Below are positions 23,150-32,196 of a DNA stretch of 32,202 nucleotides, piece after piece. The notes beneath the pieces were generated by a model. The model made no database searches and was not told where the DNA came from. It saw nothing but the letters and a program-made list of their open reading frames with translations. The stretch lies in the NCBI RefSeq assembly GCF_003946335.1, contig NZ_RHNX01000033.1:1-32202 (forward strand), written 5' to 3'. The DNA comes from Levilactobacillus fujinensis. GTDB taxonomy: Bacteria > Bacillota > Bacilli > Lactobacillales > Lactobacillaceae. The translations under genes and the position numbers were made by a program. Numbering within the stretch: position 1 is the stretch's first letter; each line of letters starts with the position of its first letter.

Positions 23150-24488
23150 TTACTTAACAGTCACAGCATTAACCCAGTATTTAAAACGAAAATTTGATGT
23201 TGACCCTTACCTAGGCAAGGTGTATCTGACCGGTGAAATTTCTAATTTTCGCTTACGACCGCACGCGCACCAGTACTTTAGTTTAAAGGACGATCACGCG
23301 AAAATTAGTGCCATTATGTTTCGTTCAGCATTTGAAAAACTGAAATTTACGCCGGAGACCGGGATGAAAGTCCTGGTAACTGGTCGAATTTCCCTTTATG
23401 AACCCAGTGGTAGCTACCAGATTTACGTGGAACGGATGGAACCAGATGGGGTTGGCCAACTCTATCAGGCCTACGAGCAGTTGAAGCAAAAGTTGGAGAC
23501 AGAAGGCCTTTTTTCAGCGCCTAAACGGCCACTACCACGCTTCCCGAAGCGTATTGCGGTGATTACGAGTCCCAGTGGGGCCGTTATCAGAGATATTATT
23601 ACGACTGCACGACGGCGCTACCCCATCGCACAAATCGTTTTATATCCGGCAGTTGTTCAAGGCGATGGGGCGGCTCCTGATCTGGTTCGCCAGATTCAAC
23701 GGGTCAATGTGGCTGGTACCTATGATACCTTGATTATTGGTCGGGGTGGCGGGTCGATCGAAGACCTGTGGCCATTTAATGAAGAGAGTGTGGCCCGGGC
23801 CATTGCGGCTAGCCAGATTCCGGTGATTTCATCGGTCGGTCATGAAACGGATACCACGATTGCCGATCTGGTCGCTGATGTCCGTGCGGCAACCCCCACG
23901 GCAGCTGCCGAGTTGGCGGTGCCTGTATTGCGTGATGAACTGTTAAAATTACAGCAACAGCGTACGCGCTTATTAAATGCGATGGGTAACCGGATCAACT
24001 TCCAGCAGGAACGTTTGAACAAGCTGATGACGGCTTACGTTTTCCGGCAGCCGCAACGGCTCTACGAAACGTACGTTCAACGATTAGACCGAGCACAGCA
24101 GGCCCTGAATCGTAATGTTCGAACGCAGGTCCAGCAGGCAACGCAACGCTTTCAGTTCGCCCGTCAAGGCCTCGTCGTGCAGGCTCCATTAGCGCGGGTC
24201 CAGCGCGATCAACAGACCGTAGATCAGACTGCAACGCGGTTAACGACTGAAATGAAGCGTTATATGGCTAAACAGCAGGAGTACGTGGGTCAATTAGCGA
24301 GCGGTTTAGACTACCTCAGTCCCCTGAAAATCATGGGCAGAGGATACAGTTATGTCACACAAAATGACCATGTTGCCAGAACAGCTGCCGATTTGAAGCC
24401 AGGATCAGCAACGATTCATTTGAGTGATGGCACGGCTGAAGCAGAAATTAAATCTATCAAACCAGCAACGGAGGATCAGCATGAGTGA
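23136..24488 (+). CDS. xseA: Exodeoxyribonuclease VII large subunit
   Basis: Catalytic subunit of the single-strand-specific exonuclease. The protein has 450 residues: an N-terminal OB-fold (about 20-110), the nuclease core with [27 protein letters not shown] and [16 protein letters not shown], and a long coiled-coil region rich in Gln and Arg that binds XseB subunits. The open frame reaches back to GTG 23118, but TTG 23136 is eight bases after GGAG and gives the family-like start [12 protein letters not shown]. Overlaps folD upstream and xseB downstream (8 bases). Confidence 0.95.
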   Translation: MATTDYLTVTALTQYLKRKFDVDPYLGKVYLTGEISNFRLRPHAHQYFSLKDDHAKISAIMFRSAFEKLKFTPETGMKVLVTGRISLYEPSGSYQIYVERMEPDGVGQLYQAYEQLKQKLETEGLFSAPKRPLPRFPKRIAVITSPSGAVIRDIITTARRRYPIAQIVLYPAVVQGDGAAPDLVRQIQRVNVAGTYDTLIIGRGGGSIEDLWPFNEESVARAIAASQIPVISSVGHETDTTIADLVADVRAATPTAAAELAVPVLRDELLKLQQQRTRLLNAMGNRINFQQERLNKLMTAYVFRQPQRLYETYVQRLDRAQQALNRNVRTQVQQATQRFQFARQGLVVQAPLARVQRDQQTVDQTATRLTTEMKRYMAKQQEYVGQLASGLDYLSPLKIMGRGYSYVTQNDHVARTAADLKPGSATIHLSDGTAEAEIKSIKPATEDQHE

Positions 24489-24729
24489 AGAAACGAAACC
24501 GACTTTTGAAGAGAACTTAACGACGTTAGAACAAATTGTCGCGCAACTTGAACAGGGGGATATTCCGCTGGAACAGGCCTTATCCCAATTTCAAAAAGGT
24601 GTGGCCTTGAGCAAAGATCTGCAAACGACCCTGCAAGACGCCGAAAAGACATTGACGACGATGATGTCTGACGACGACCAAGAAGTTGCTTTTGAGACGC
24701 CACAAGGGGGCACGGGTGATGCCAAGTGA
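24481..24729 (+). CDS. xseB: Exodeoxyribonuclease VII small subunit
   Basis: Small helical subunit of 82 residues. Pattern: [20 protein letters not shown], then [15 protein letters not shown] and an acidic tail. Several copies assemble on the coiled coil of XseA. ATG at 24481 with CGGAGG nine bases before it; overlaps the xseA stop by eight bases and ispA by 11 bases. Confidence 0.95.
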   Translation: MSEETKPTFEENLTTLEQIVAQLEQGDIPLEQALSQFQKGVALSKDLQTTLQDAEKTLTTMMSDDDQEVAFETPQGGTGDAK

Positions 24730-25624
24730 TGCACGCTTAACGCAGTTTGAACAGACGTGGGTCCCGTGGCTCAACGCACCATTAAAAGCCGCCATTGCTA
24801 CGGATAGCGGTGATGATCGGTTGGCCGAAGCCATGAGCTACTCCGTATTGGCCGGTGGTAAACGACTGCGGCCACTGCTGACGGTGGCCACCTTACAAGC
24901 ACTGGGTCACACTGTGGAACAGGCGCGTGATTGGCGGCCAATTATGGCGTTGGAGTTGTTGCATACGTATTCGTTGATTCATGACGACTTGCCTGCCATG
25001 GATAACGATGCCCTGCGTCGCGGTGAACCCACCAACCACATGAAATTTGGTGCCGGGATGGCGACCCTGGCTGGGGATGGTCTGTTGACGTTGGCCTTTC
25101 AGTGGGTGACGGCAACGGGTCTATCAGCCGAGACACAAGTAGCGTTGACCCAGGCGTTGGCACGAGCTGCTGGACCGCACGGCATGGTGGCTGGTCAGGC
25201 CAAGGATATTCAATCCGAGCACGTCGACCTGCCATTGGCAAAGTTACGTGTGTTACATCGTGAAAAAACAGGTGCCTTGCTGCATTATGCGGTACAAGCA
25301 GGATTGATTCTAGGTGAAACGCCACAAAACCAGTGGTCACCGTACCTTCAGTTTGCTGATGCCTTCGGGCTGGCTTTCCAAATCTATGATGATATTTTGG
25401 ATGTGGTCAGTACACCAGCCGAACTGGGTAAGGCGACGCAAAAGGATGCTGGTGAGGCTAAGAATACCTATCCGGGTAAATTGGGTCTGCAAGGTGCTAA
25501 TCAAGCGCTGATCGACACGATTCAGGTAGGGAAGACAGCGCTGGCACAATTACCGGCGAGTGAAGGGCGCAGCTTATTAGCGGCTTTCTTTAGCTATTTT
25601 GATACGAAACGGGTGAAAGCATGA
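24719..25624 (+). CDS. ispA: Polyprenyl synthetase, farnesyl diphosphate synthase type
   Basis: Condenses DMAPP/GPP with IPP to make short-chain prenyl diphosphates, feeding undecaprenyl phosphate for wall synthesis. The protein has 301 residues. The first aspartate-rich region is HDDLPAMD (D89, D90, D95), followed by RRGEPTNH; the second is YDDILD (D224, D225, D228). GGKRLRP (46-52) binds IPP. The extra two residues within the first Asp motif (DDxxxxD) are the bacterial FPP synthase type. ATG at 24719, inside the end of xseB, with AAGGGGG upstream. Confidence 0.93.
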   Translation: MPSDARLTQFEQTWVPWLNAPLKAAIATDSGDDRLAEAMSYSVLAGGKRLRPLLTVATLQALGHTVEQARDWRPIMALELLHTYSLIHDDLPAMDNDALRRGEPTNHMKFGAGMATLAGDGLLTLAFQWVTATGLSAETQVALTQALARAAGPHGMVAGQAKDIQSEHVDLPLAKLRVLHREKTGALLHYAVQAGLILGETPQNQWSPYLQFADAFGLAFQIYDDILDVVSTPAELGKATQKDAGEAKNTYPGKLGLQGANQALIDTIQVGKTALAQLPASEGRSLLAAFFSYFDTKRVKA

Positions 25625-26436
25625 AGAAAAAACGGGTGGCGGATCTCCTAGTTGAACAGGGACTCTATACATCTCTGGATGAGGCAAAGCGTGCCGTGAT
25701 GGCTGGTGAGATTCTCGGAACTAACGAGGAACGTTTGGACAAGCCAGGGTCAATGATTCCAGCGGATACCGAACTTCATTTAAAGGGTCATCCTCTCCCT
25801 TACGTGTCACGAGGTGGATTTAAGCTGGCTAAGGCGCTTGAGGTCTTTAACATCGATGTGACCGACCGAATCGTTTTAGATATTGGTTCCTCGACGGGTG
25901 GATTTACCGACGTCATGTTACAGAATGGTGCGCAACTCAGCTACGCATTGGATGTCGGTAGTAATCAACTAGTTTGGAAATTACGACAGGATCCACGGGT
26001 CATCGTGATGGAACACACCAATTTTCGCTATAGTAAGTTAGCCGATTTTACCAAGGGTCGGCCAACCTTTGCGTCGATCGACGTGTCCTTTATCTCACTC
26101 GACATGATTTTACCGCCATTAAAAGAAATCTTGGCGGCCGGTGGTGATGTCGTAGCGTTGATCAAGCCCCAGTTTGAAGCAGAACGGGGTGACGTCGGTG
26201 CTCACGGTATCGTTCGTGAACGGCGGGTTCACACGGCCGTTGTCCAAAAGATCATCGATTTTGCGGTGGCAACCGGATACAGCGTTCTCGGACTCGATTT
26301 TTCACCAATTCGGGGTGGTGAGGGTAATATCGAATTTCTGGTTCACTTACAATCTGTCGATAAACATGCAGTCTGTGTAAGTTCAGTTTCCGTTGAAGAG
26401 ACAATTAACGCTGCTTATGAAGGCCTCAAACAATAG
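25621..26436 (+). CDS. tlyA: TlyA-family rRNA methyltransferase (hemolysin A-like)
   Basis: Protein of 271 residues: an N-terminal S4 RNA-binding domain (about 1-60: KKRVADLLVEQGLYTSLDEAK) and an FtsJ-like SAM domain with VLDIGSSTGGFT for cofactor binding and ALIKPQFE as the catalytic lysine strand. TlyA of mycobacteria 2'-O-methylates 16S and 23S rRNA; the Firmicute members (YqxC) are usually called hemolysin A or rRNA methyltransferase, with their target not established here. ATG overlaps the ispA stop (ATGA). Confidence 0.9.
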   Translation: MKKKRVADLLVEQGLYTSLDEAKRAVMAGEILGTNEERLDKPGSMIPADTELHLKGHPLPYVSRGGFKLAKALEVFNIDVTDRIVLDIGSSTGGFTDVMLQNGAQLSYALDVGSNQLVWKLRQDPRVIVMEHTNFRYSKLADFTKGRPTFASIDVSFISLDMILPPLKEILAAGGDVVALIKPQFEAERGDVGAHGIVRERRVHTAVVQKIIDFAVATGYSVLGLDFSPIRGGEGNIEFLVHLQSVDKHAVCVSSVSVEETINAAYEGLKQ

Positions 26437-26462
26437 ATTATGAGAAAATTATTAGAATTTGC

Positions 26463-26491
26463 TTTCCAAATACTTAGGTCTGGTATATGAT
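26463..26491 (+). promoter_or_regulatory. argR promoter
   Basis: TTTCCA (26463-26468), 17-base spacer and TATGAT (26486-26491). The start codon of argR is 39 bases downstream. It would let argR be expressed apart from the folD-tlyA run. Confidence 0.55.
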
Positions 26492-26495
26492 AAGA

Positions 26496-26516
26496 TTATG
26501 CATTTTTATCACATAA
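26496..26516. promoter_or_regulatory. Candidate ARG box at argR
   Basis: TTATG and CATAA form a perfect inverted pair around an AT-rich centre. The complementary strand reads GTGATAAAAATGCATAA, close to the ArgR operator pattern of AT-rich 18-bp sites with TGAAT-like half sites. It lies just after the -10 box, where ArgR binding would repress its own gene. Confidence 0.5.
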
Positions 26517-26529
26517 AGGGGGGCCAGGT

Positions 26530-26985
26530 ATGAAAAAGCAGGAACGCCAGCAATTATTGAAACGGTTACTCACATCACGGGAAATTGAACGACAAGAGGA
26601 TTTTGTTCGTTTGCTTGCCGAGGACGGCATTCACGTCACACAGGCAACGATTTCACGGGATATCAAGGAGATGCAGCTGGTTAAATTACCAGCAGAGTCT
26701 GGCGGTTACCGTTACAGTTTGCCCGTCCAAAAGAAAATTGATACCCAAAAGAAATTGCAGCGAACCTTGCAAAATGCCTACATATCCTTTGCGGTGCAGG
26801 ACCAATTTACAGTTCTTAAGGTACTTCCCGGGAATGGTCCGGTGATTGCTTCATTATTGGATCAGATGCGCTACGAGTATGTTTTTGGCACGGTCGGCGA
26901 CGATAGTTCCGTTCTGACCGTTTGTGTTTCCCATCAGGGTGCTTTACAATTAGAAAAGACAATTGACCGCATGCTTGCGGATTAA
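26530..26985 (+). CDS. argR: Arginine repressor ArgR/AhrC
   Basis: Protein of 151 residues: an N-terminal winged helix (about 1-70, with VTQATISRDIKEMQLVK as recognition region) and a C-terminal hexamerisation and arginine-binding domain (about 80-150), including GTVGDDSSVLTVC, which supplies the arginine-binding aspartates. It controls arginine biosynthesis and catabolism. Strong AGGGGGG-type site before the ATG. It lies between tlyA and recN as in most Firmicutes, so the linkage is ancestral and says little about target genes. Confidence 0.95.
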   Translation: MKKQERQQLLKRLLTSREIERQEDFVRLLAEDGIHVTQATISRDIKEMQLVKLPAESGGYRYSLPVQKKIDTQKKLQRTLQNAYISFAVQDQFTVLKVLPGNGPVIASLLDQMRYEYVFGTVGDDSSVLTVCVSHQGALQLEKTIDRMLAD

Positions 26986-26992
26986 GAGCAGT

Positions 26993-27048
26993 GACCACAA
27001 CTGACCGACCAGCACAGAGCTGAGCATCAGCAGTGGTCTTTTGTTTAG
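26993..27048 (+). terminator. Imperfect hairpin between argR and recN
   Basis: GACCAC-AA-CTGA (26995-27006 area) pairs with TCAG-CA-GTGGTC, with an inner CAGC/GCTG hairpin, followed by only four T. It is probably a weak terminator or attenuator; recN's ribosome site follows at once. Confidence 0.45.
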
Positions 27049-27059
27049 GGGGCAAAAAG

Positions 27060-28772
27060 GTGTTACAGGAGCTATCGATTAAAAATTTTGCCATCATCGA
27101 GCGCCTCGATGTGGTGTTTAAAAATGGGATGACGGTCTTGACTGGGGAAACTGGTGCCGGAAAGTCTATCATCATTGACGCGGTTGGTTTGTTAGCGGGC
27201 GGGCGTGGTTCCGCCAACTTTGTTCGGACGGGTACGGATAAGGCCGTTATTCAGGGAAGTTTCATTTTTCCCTCGGGTGGGACGACTTATCAGGTCCTCG
27301 ATGAGCTCGGCATCGACCACGATGACGGTAACGTTATTTTGCAACGGGAGATTCATCGTAATGGTCGTAATACCTGTCGGGTCAACGGCATGCTGGTCAA
27401 TACCAATACGTTGAAACACATTGGGGAAACGGCTGTCGATATTCACGGGCAAAATGAACACCAAGAGCTGATGCAACCGGAAAAACATTTGGGAATGTTG
27501 GACGAGTTTTCAGCGGACAAGGTACACGATCTCAAGGCACAGTACCAGACAACCTATCAGCAGTATACGCAATTACGCGATACGTTAGAAAATAAACGGG
27601 CCAACGAAAAAGAGTGGGCCCAGCGACTGGATATGCTGAAATTTCAGGTCAACGAGATTGAATCGGCCCAGTTACAGCCGGGTGAGGAAGACGACTTGAT
27701 TGCAGAGCGGGACCGGTTAGATAACTTTCAAAAAATCAATGATGCCTTGCAGCGGACGCAACTGATATTGACAGGTGAAGATTCGACGCCGGGAGTAAAT
27801 GATCAGATCAGTAGTGCTATGCAGGCCATGCAGGCGATTGCTGACTTTGATCCAGCCTTCAAGCAGATTGCGGGCGGACTGGAATCGGCCTATTATGCGT
27901 TGAGTGATGCCGTGGGCGATGTGTCGTCCCAACTGGATATGCTAGAGTGGGATGAAGGTCGTTTAGATGAAATTGAACGTCGTCTGGAAGTCATCAATCA
28001 GTTGAAGCGCAAATACGGCGACTCCGAAGGCCAAGTCTTAAAGTACTTTGACCAAATCTCGGAGGAGCTTAAACAAATGCAGTCGACTGACGAGACAGCG
28101 GATGATTTGGAAACCCAGGTCGCCAACCAACAGTCGACTTTGTTGAAGCTGGGTGAGAAGCTGAGCAAAGCTCGTAAACAGGCCGCTCAAGAATTGGAGC
28201 AAGCGATTCACGGTGAATTGGCTGATCTTTATATGGACAAAACGGTCTTTGCCGTTCACTTCACGCGCTCGAAGACCCAGCCATTATTGAGTACCGGACT
28301 GGATCACGTGGAATTTTACCTGCGAACGAATCCGGGTGAAGCCATGCGACCATTAGCTAAGATTGCCTCCGGTGGGGAATTATCCCGAATCATGTTGGCG
28401 CTAAAGACCATTTTCTCCGAGTCACAGGGGGTGACGTCGATTATCTTCGATGAAGTGGATACCGGAGTCAGTGGTCGGGTCGCGCAAGCCATTGCAGAAA
28501 AAATTAGTGGTATCGCCAGGGAGTCACAGGTTTTGTGTATCACTCATTTACCCCAGGTCGCGGCTATGGCCGATCACCATTACTTTATTTCCAAAAAAAT
28601 TGTCGGTGATCGGACGGAAACGCATCTAACTCGGTTAAATGAGCAAGACCGAGTCAGCGAAATTGCCAGAATGTCTGCGGGGACGCAGGTGACGAAACTC
28701 GCGTTAGAACATGCGAAGGAGCTCTTGGGACTGGCAGAAAAAGCCAAAATTAAGGTTAAACAGAAAAAATAA
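27060..28772 (+). CDS. recN: DNA repair protein RecN
   Basis: SMC-like ATPase in early double-strand-break repair. The protein has 570 residues. Walker A GETGAGKS is at 29-36, long coiled-coil arms rich in Gln/Glu lie in the middle (about 150-390), the ABC signature ASGGELSR begins at A436, and Walker B IIFDEVD at about 461-467 is followed by the D-loop region. The start is GTG at 27060, just after AGGGGGG; a longer frame to 27033 would overlap the hairpin. Its own promoter is not obvious, so expression may come from argR read-through. Confidence 0.96.
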   Translation: MLQELSIKNFAIIERLDVVFKNGMTVLTGETGAGKSIIIDAVGLLAGGRGSANFVRTGTDKAVIQGSFIFPSGGTTYQVLDELGIDHDDGNVILQREIHRNGRNTCRVNGMLVNTNTLKHIGETAVDIHGQNEHQELMQPEKHLGMLDEFSADKVHDLKAQYQTTYQQYTQLRDTLENKRANEKEWAQRLDMLKFQVNEIESAQLQPGEEDDLIAERDRLDNFQKINDALQRTQLILTGEDSTPGVNDQISSAMQAMQAIADFDPAFKQIAGGLESAYYALSDAVGDVSSQLDMLEWDEGRLDEIERRLEVINQLKRKYGDSEGQVLKYFDQISEELKQMQSTDETADDLETQVANQQSTLLKLGEKLSKARKQAAQELEQAIHGELADLYMDKTVFAVHFTRSKTQPLLSTGLDHVEFYLRTNPGEAMRPLAKIASGGELSRIMLALKTIFSESQGVTSIIFDEVDTGVSGRVAQAIAEKISGIARESQVLCITHLPQVAAMADHHYFISKKIVGDRTETHLTRLNEQDRVSEIARMSAGTQVTKLALEHAKELLGLAEKAKIKVKQKK

Positions 28773-28779
28773 AAGAGTA

Positions 28780-28817
28780 AAATGTAGGCCTTTCCCAATA
28801 GGGACGGGCCTACATTT
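28780..28817 (+). terminator. Hairpin after recN
   Basis: AAATGTAGGCC pairs with GGCCTACATTT, with an inner CCC/GGG pair. The T-run is short (TTT then GGTTC), so termination may be partial. Confidence 0.65.
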
Positions 28818-28882
28818 GGTTCTAGTTAGAATTGGTTACAGCTGTTTATGAATTTCCCCTTAAATAATTTGTCTGTTTGGGC

Positions 28883-28888
28883 TATAAT
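28883..28888 (+). promoter_or_regulatory. -10 box of the adhesin gene
   Basis: Consensus TATAAT 43 bases before the start codon. The best -35 at 17 bases is TTAAAT (28860-28865), a weak match. Confidence 0.5.
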
Positions 28889-28930
28889 TAATTTAAAAGT
28901 GTAACAGTTAATGTAAGGGGTGCAAATTAG

Positions 28931-31441
28931 ATGTGGAAAAAAGTGGGTGTCGCTTGCTTAGGCCTACTAGTAACCCTACTTGTTATTTGTGGAGGGACAC
29001 TTAAGGCAAGTGCTAAGGATATTACATCGGAAACCACGGGGTTATCTCTGAAAGATGTCACCATTGAAAAGCTAGTTGGTGGTGGATCTGAACCGGTTGA
29101 TTACAACTCCGATTTGGAGGCTAGTCAAAATTACTCGATTTCCTACGAATGGGGAATCAACGATGGTGTGATTGTTCATGATGGCGATACGGCAAACGTT
29201 GAGTTACCGACAACTGCCAATACGAGTAATGTTGGCGACTTGGATATTATGGACAGTCATAATGACACGCTAAAAATCGGAACATTTAAGTTCAATGAAG
29301 GAACGAATACTGGAACTATCACGTTTAATGATAATTTGAGTCATACCAATTCTGACCGGATGGGTTTACTGGGTTTCACAGTCACTGGTACCAAGGTTGC
29401 TAGTGGTAGCGGTGGCAGCGGTTCAGGCGGCCCTGGCTATGTTGTTAATAAGAATGGTTGGGTTTATGGTGAAGAAAAGAATTCCAATAAAATTCCGAAG
29501 GTACTTCAGTGGGATGTGCTCTTCAACGTTGGTGCGAGTCATATGGGTAAAACTATCGTGACCGACACCCTGGGTGATTACCAAACTTATCGCCAAGGGT
29601 CGACCATGATTACGTATAAGGATGCCGATGGAAAAGAGATTGTGTATACGGATACCGACGGAAATAAGGTCAGTGCTCCAGGCGATCCAATCGATCCAAT
29701 TATTAGTCCGGATGGTAAGACACTGACTTATATTTTTCCTGACGTTTCAACTAGTATTGAAGTCGAGTATCTTGCAGATGTTGATAGTAGTCTTACTGGA
29801 ACCAGTGGTGTTTTAACCAATGGCGTATCCGTTGCTAGTGCTAACGGAATTACGGGTGATCCAGGTGGCAATGGGGCAGGAACGATTGCAAGTCCGGCTA
29901 CCAGTCATAACGATATCTATTGGGGTGGTTACGGCAACATTGAAGGTAAATATAAAGGCACAATTGTCTTAACGAAAACAGATGTAACGACTAAACAAGC
30001 GTTAAGTGGAGCCGAGTATACGTTGTATGATAGCAGTGACCAAGCGGTTAGTTCGGGAACGACTGATGGCCAAGGTGTGATAACGATGTCACACCTTAAG
30101 CCGGGAGATTATTATTTCTTGGAAACAAAGGCGCCATCGGGATATGCATTGAATCCGGATAAAGTACCCGTGACAGTCACAGATAGTGATGGGGACACAC
30201 CCGTTGCTACCTGGCCAGTTGATGAGAAGAACAGGGTTACCTTTACTAAGACAGATGCTGAAAATGATGCTGTTCTCAGTGGAGCGGTTTATGATCTATA
30301 CAACGGAACTGGGATTGTTAAAAGTGGGCTTAAGACAGATGTTAATGGTCAGATTCACGTTACAGGTCTAGTAGACGGTGACTATTATTTCAAAGAAACG
30401 GCTGCCCCTATAGGGTATGATAAAAATGAGAATACTGTGCCATTTACCGTGACTTCAACAATGACTAAAGATATCCAAGTTGGTCAAAAGGATTCAAAAA
30501 TCAAGTTGGGATCGGCGACCTTGACTAAGCTCGGATCTGATACAGGTTATGGGGTGGGCAATGCTTGGTACGAGCTACTCGCGGCTGATCAACAAACGGT
30601 TGTAAGTGGTCCGCAGCAGACCGATGCCAGAGGGCTATTGACGGTTAACAATTTGACGTACGGTACTTATTACTTCAAGGAAACTCAGGCGCCGGATGGT
30701 TATGAGCCTAATTTAAGTTTAGCCCCAGTAACTATTGATGCCACCAATAAAGGTGTTGGTTCTACGACACAAACGGATATGGCAGTGCCAACGGGTTCGT
30801 CGAGCTCATCGTCAATTATGACGAGTTCTTCTTCAGAACTGTCCTCAAGTTCATCGTCAATTATGACGAGTTCTTCTTCAGAACTGTCCTCAAGTTCATC
30901 GTCAATCACAACGAGTTCTTCTTCAGAACCGTCCTCAAGTTCATCGTCAATCACAACGAGTTCTTCTTCGGAACCGTCCTCAAGTTCATCGTCAATCACG
31001 ACGAGTTCTTCTTCGGAATCGTTATCAAGTTCATCATCAATAACGACTAGTTCGTCGACACCGAGCATTCCGTCTGTGTCAAGCAGTAACTCATCAAACT
31101 CATCGATGACGTCTTCTAGTAGTAGCCAGAGGAGTAGCTCATCGAGTGTGCGGACCACGACGAGTTCCACATCGACTGGGTCTTCCTCTGCAGACGTTGT
31201 TACCGGTGGTGTCCCCGTGACAGGTTTAGGTCAATCCTCATCGTCTGACATGATGGGTGGCGGTACCGGAGCTTTTGCTGACGATGATTCAGCAAGTTCA
31301 TCGTCAACGACTGCAAAAAATAAATCTAATCGTTACTTGCCACAAACCAATGAAGAAAAGAGCGCAGGCGTTTTATTAGCCGGTTTGCTCCTACTTGGGT
31401 TTGGCACGAGTCTTTGGCGGTTACGGCAAAGACGTGAGTAA
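28931..31441 (+). CDS. LPXTG-type (LPQTN) surface adhesin with Cna-B-like repeats
   Basis: Wall-anchored protein of 836 residues. A signal peptide (1-28, cleavage likely after ASA) is followed by an N-terminal region (about 30-330) resembling the two-part Cna collagen-binding adhesin domain, split by a Gly/Ser linker (GSGGSGSGG). Three SpaA/Cna-B-like domains follow at about 341-430, 434-520 and 526-615; each starts with a TKT/TKL lysine strand and ends with YYF-ET or YYFKET plus an AP-GY motif, the lysine and glutamate expected for internal isopeptide bonds. A serine-rich stalk (about 620-795) leads to YLPQTNEE, a hydrophobic helix and RLRQRRE. LPQTxE is the sorting signal described for lactobacilli. 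The ligand is unknown. There is no sortase or partner pilin nearby, so a monomeric adhesin is more likely than a pilus subunit. Confidence 0.9.
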   Translation: MWKKVGVACLGLLVTLLVICGGTLKASAKDITSETTGLSLKDVTIEKLVGGGSEPVDYNSDLEASQNYSISYEWGINDGVIVHDGDTANVELPTTANTSNVGDLDIMDSHNDTLKIGTFKFNEGTNTGTITFNDNLSHTNSDRMGLLGFTVTGTKVASGSGGSGSGGPGYVVNKNGWVYGEEKNSNKIPKVLQWDVLFNVGASHMGKTIVTDTLGDYQTYRQGSTMITYKDADGKEIVYTDTDGNKVSAPGDPIDPIISPDGKTLTYIFPDVSTSIEVEYLADVDSSLTGTSGVLTNGVSVASANGITGDPGGNGAGTIASPATSHNDIYWGGYGNIEGKYKGTIVLTKTDVTTKQALSGAEYTLYDSSDQAVSSGTTDGQGVITMSHLKPGDYYFLETKAPSGYALNPDKVPVTVTDSDGDTPVATWPVDEKNRVTFTKTDAENDAVLSGAVYDLYNGTGIVKSGLKTDVNGQIHVTGLVDGDYYFKETAAPIGYDKNENTVPFTVTSTMTKDIQVGQKDSKIKLGSATLTKLGSDTGYGVGNAWYELLAADQQTVVSGPQQTDARGLLTVNNLTYGTYYFKETQAPDGYEPNLSLAPVTIDATNKGVGSTTQTDMAVPTGSSSSSSIMTSSSSELSSSSSSIMTSSSSELSSSSSSITTSSSSEPSSSSSSITTSSSSEPSSSSSSITTSSSSESLSSSSSITTSSSTPSIPSVSSSNSSNSSMTSSSSSQRSSSSSVRTTTSSTSTGSSSADVVTGGVPVTGLGQSSSSDMMGGGTGAFADDDSASSSSTTAKNKSNRYLPQTNEEKSAGVLLAGLLLLGFGTSLWRLRQRRE
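30809..31033 (+). repeat. Five tandem 45-bp repeats in the serine-rich stalk
   Basis: Units at 30809, 30854, 30899, 30944 and 30989 are each 45 bp (15 codons, consensus SSITTSSSSEPSSSS), with a partial sixth unit from 31034. The first two units are identical; differences build up in a graded way in later units. Copy number can change by slippage or recombination without shifting frame. Confidence 0.9.
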
Positions 31442-31466
31442 CTAATATTAAATTTAAGATGTCAAA

Positions 31467-31512
31467 AGTCTACTTCTGTTAGGAAAATCTCCTGATAGAA
31501 ATAGGCTTTTTT
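31467..31512 (+). terminator. Rho-independent terminator after the adhesin gene
   Basis: AGTCTACTTCTGTTAGGA pairs with TCCTGATAGAAATAGGCT at 17 of 18 positions, several as wobble pairs, and a T-run follows. Confidence 0.88.
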
Positions 31513-31513
31513 G

Positions 31514-31543
31514 TTAGCAGTTGTTAACAAATCATTGTATAAT
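31514..31543 (+). promoter_or_regulatory. Promoter of the small secreted protein gene, with palindrome
   Basis: TTAGCA (31514-31519), 18-base spacer and consensus TATAAT (31538-31543). The perfect palindrome TTGTTAACAA (31521-31530) sits in the spacer, where a repressor would block RNA polymerase. Confidence 0.6.
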
Positions 31544-31577
31544 TAACTTGTGAAAATAAAAATTTGGGGGCTTTACT

Positions 31578-32048
31578 ATGAAACACGGACTATGCTTGGG
31601 GTTGGCCGTGATCTCATTTGGCGCTGCAGTTGGTTTGATGACTAATCAACCAGTTACTGGTCGGGCGGTCGCAACTGTCCGCCCAACACCAACCGCTGTA
31701 CGGGGAAGTTGGTTTCAGGAACAGGATTTGAAATATCGGGTCAAGATTACGAAGTCGACGTTTGTTTTTGGTGGTGGCTATTACGCTGGTAAAAAATGGC
31801 ATCCCATTGATCAGCAGTCGTATCAGGTCAGTCGTAAAGTCAAGCAGGGCACGTGTACCTGGAGCAAACAGACAAATGCGAACGGCTATTATACAGTCAA
31901 AATCAAGAATGGTAAGTTTTTGGTTAAAGCCAAGAGTGGCATTCTAACGGTTAAAGAATATCGGAATGGTAAAGACGTTAATGGGTATCCACTATATTTT
32001 CATCATATTAAGAACGCCGCGGCAGTTCTTTCGGGCGATACGAAATAG
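31578..32048 (+). CDS. Small secreted protein of unknown function
   Basis: Precursor of 156 residues. The N-terminus has a basic residue pair then a hydrophobic core (CLGLAVISFGAAVGLM), consistent with a Sec signal; cleavage may fall after GRAVA (about residue 32). The rest is basic and rich in Lys, Tyr, Trp and Gly (RGSWFQEQDLKYRVKIT, GGGYYAGKKWHPI, EYRNGKDVNGYPLYFHHIK), probably a small beta-fold domain. There is no LPXTG, LysM or SH3b motif that I can identify. Many lactobacilli encode short secreted proteins opening with a G-W-strand motif like this, function unknown. ATG follows GGGGG. Monocistronic, with its own promoter. Confidence 0.8.
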   Translation: MKHGLCLGLAVISFGAAVGLMTNQPVTGRAVATVRPTPTAVRGSWFQEQDLKYRVKITKSTFVFGGGYYAGKKWHPIDQQSYQVSRKVKQGTCTWSKQTNANGYYTVKIKNGKFLVKAKSGILTVKEYRNGKDVNGYPLYFHHIKNAAAVLSGDTK

Positions 32049-32059
32049 GCTAGTTAGCC

Positions 32060-32121
32060 AACAAAAGACACCGTGTCAGCAGTCACTAGAAATGGTGGTG
32101 TTGACGCGGCGTCCTTTGTTA
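32060..32121. repeat. Long inverted repeat after the secreted protein gene
   Basis: AACAAAAGACACCGTGTCA and its partner TGACGCGGCGTCCTTTGTT form a stem pairing at about 20 of 22 positions with two A/C mismatches. There is little T-run, so it may be a weak or two-way terminator. Confidence 0.6.
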
Positions 32122-32162
32122 GTTTGGTTCTTCGTCAACTGTTGTTGGTGAACAAAATATTG

Positions 32163-32196
32163 GAGTTCTAATCACTTGGTGATTAGGGCTCTTTTT
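32163..32196 (+). terminator. Rho-independent terminator near the right edge
   Basis: GAGTTCTAATCAC pairs fully with GTGATTAGGGCTC (two wobble pairs) around TTG, followed by five T. Confidence 0.88.

Noticed and set aside
28931-29020. Lipoprotein signal in the adhesin (LVIC near residue 20)
   Set aside because: The residue before the cysteine is Ile, not Gly/Ala/Ser, and a normal signal peptidase site plus a C-terminal sorting signal are present.
30809-31033. CRISPR-like array
   Set aside because: The units are directly adjacent, in frame and coding, without spacers. They are protein repeats.
30700-31170. 156-codon minus-strand open frame opposite the serine stalk
   Set aside because: It is the mirror of the 45-bp serine repeats (acidic Glu/Asp repeats) and has no good ribosome site or independent promoter.
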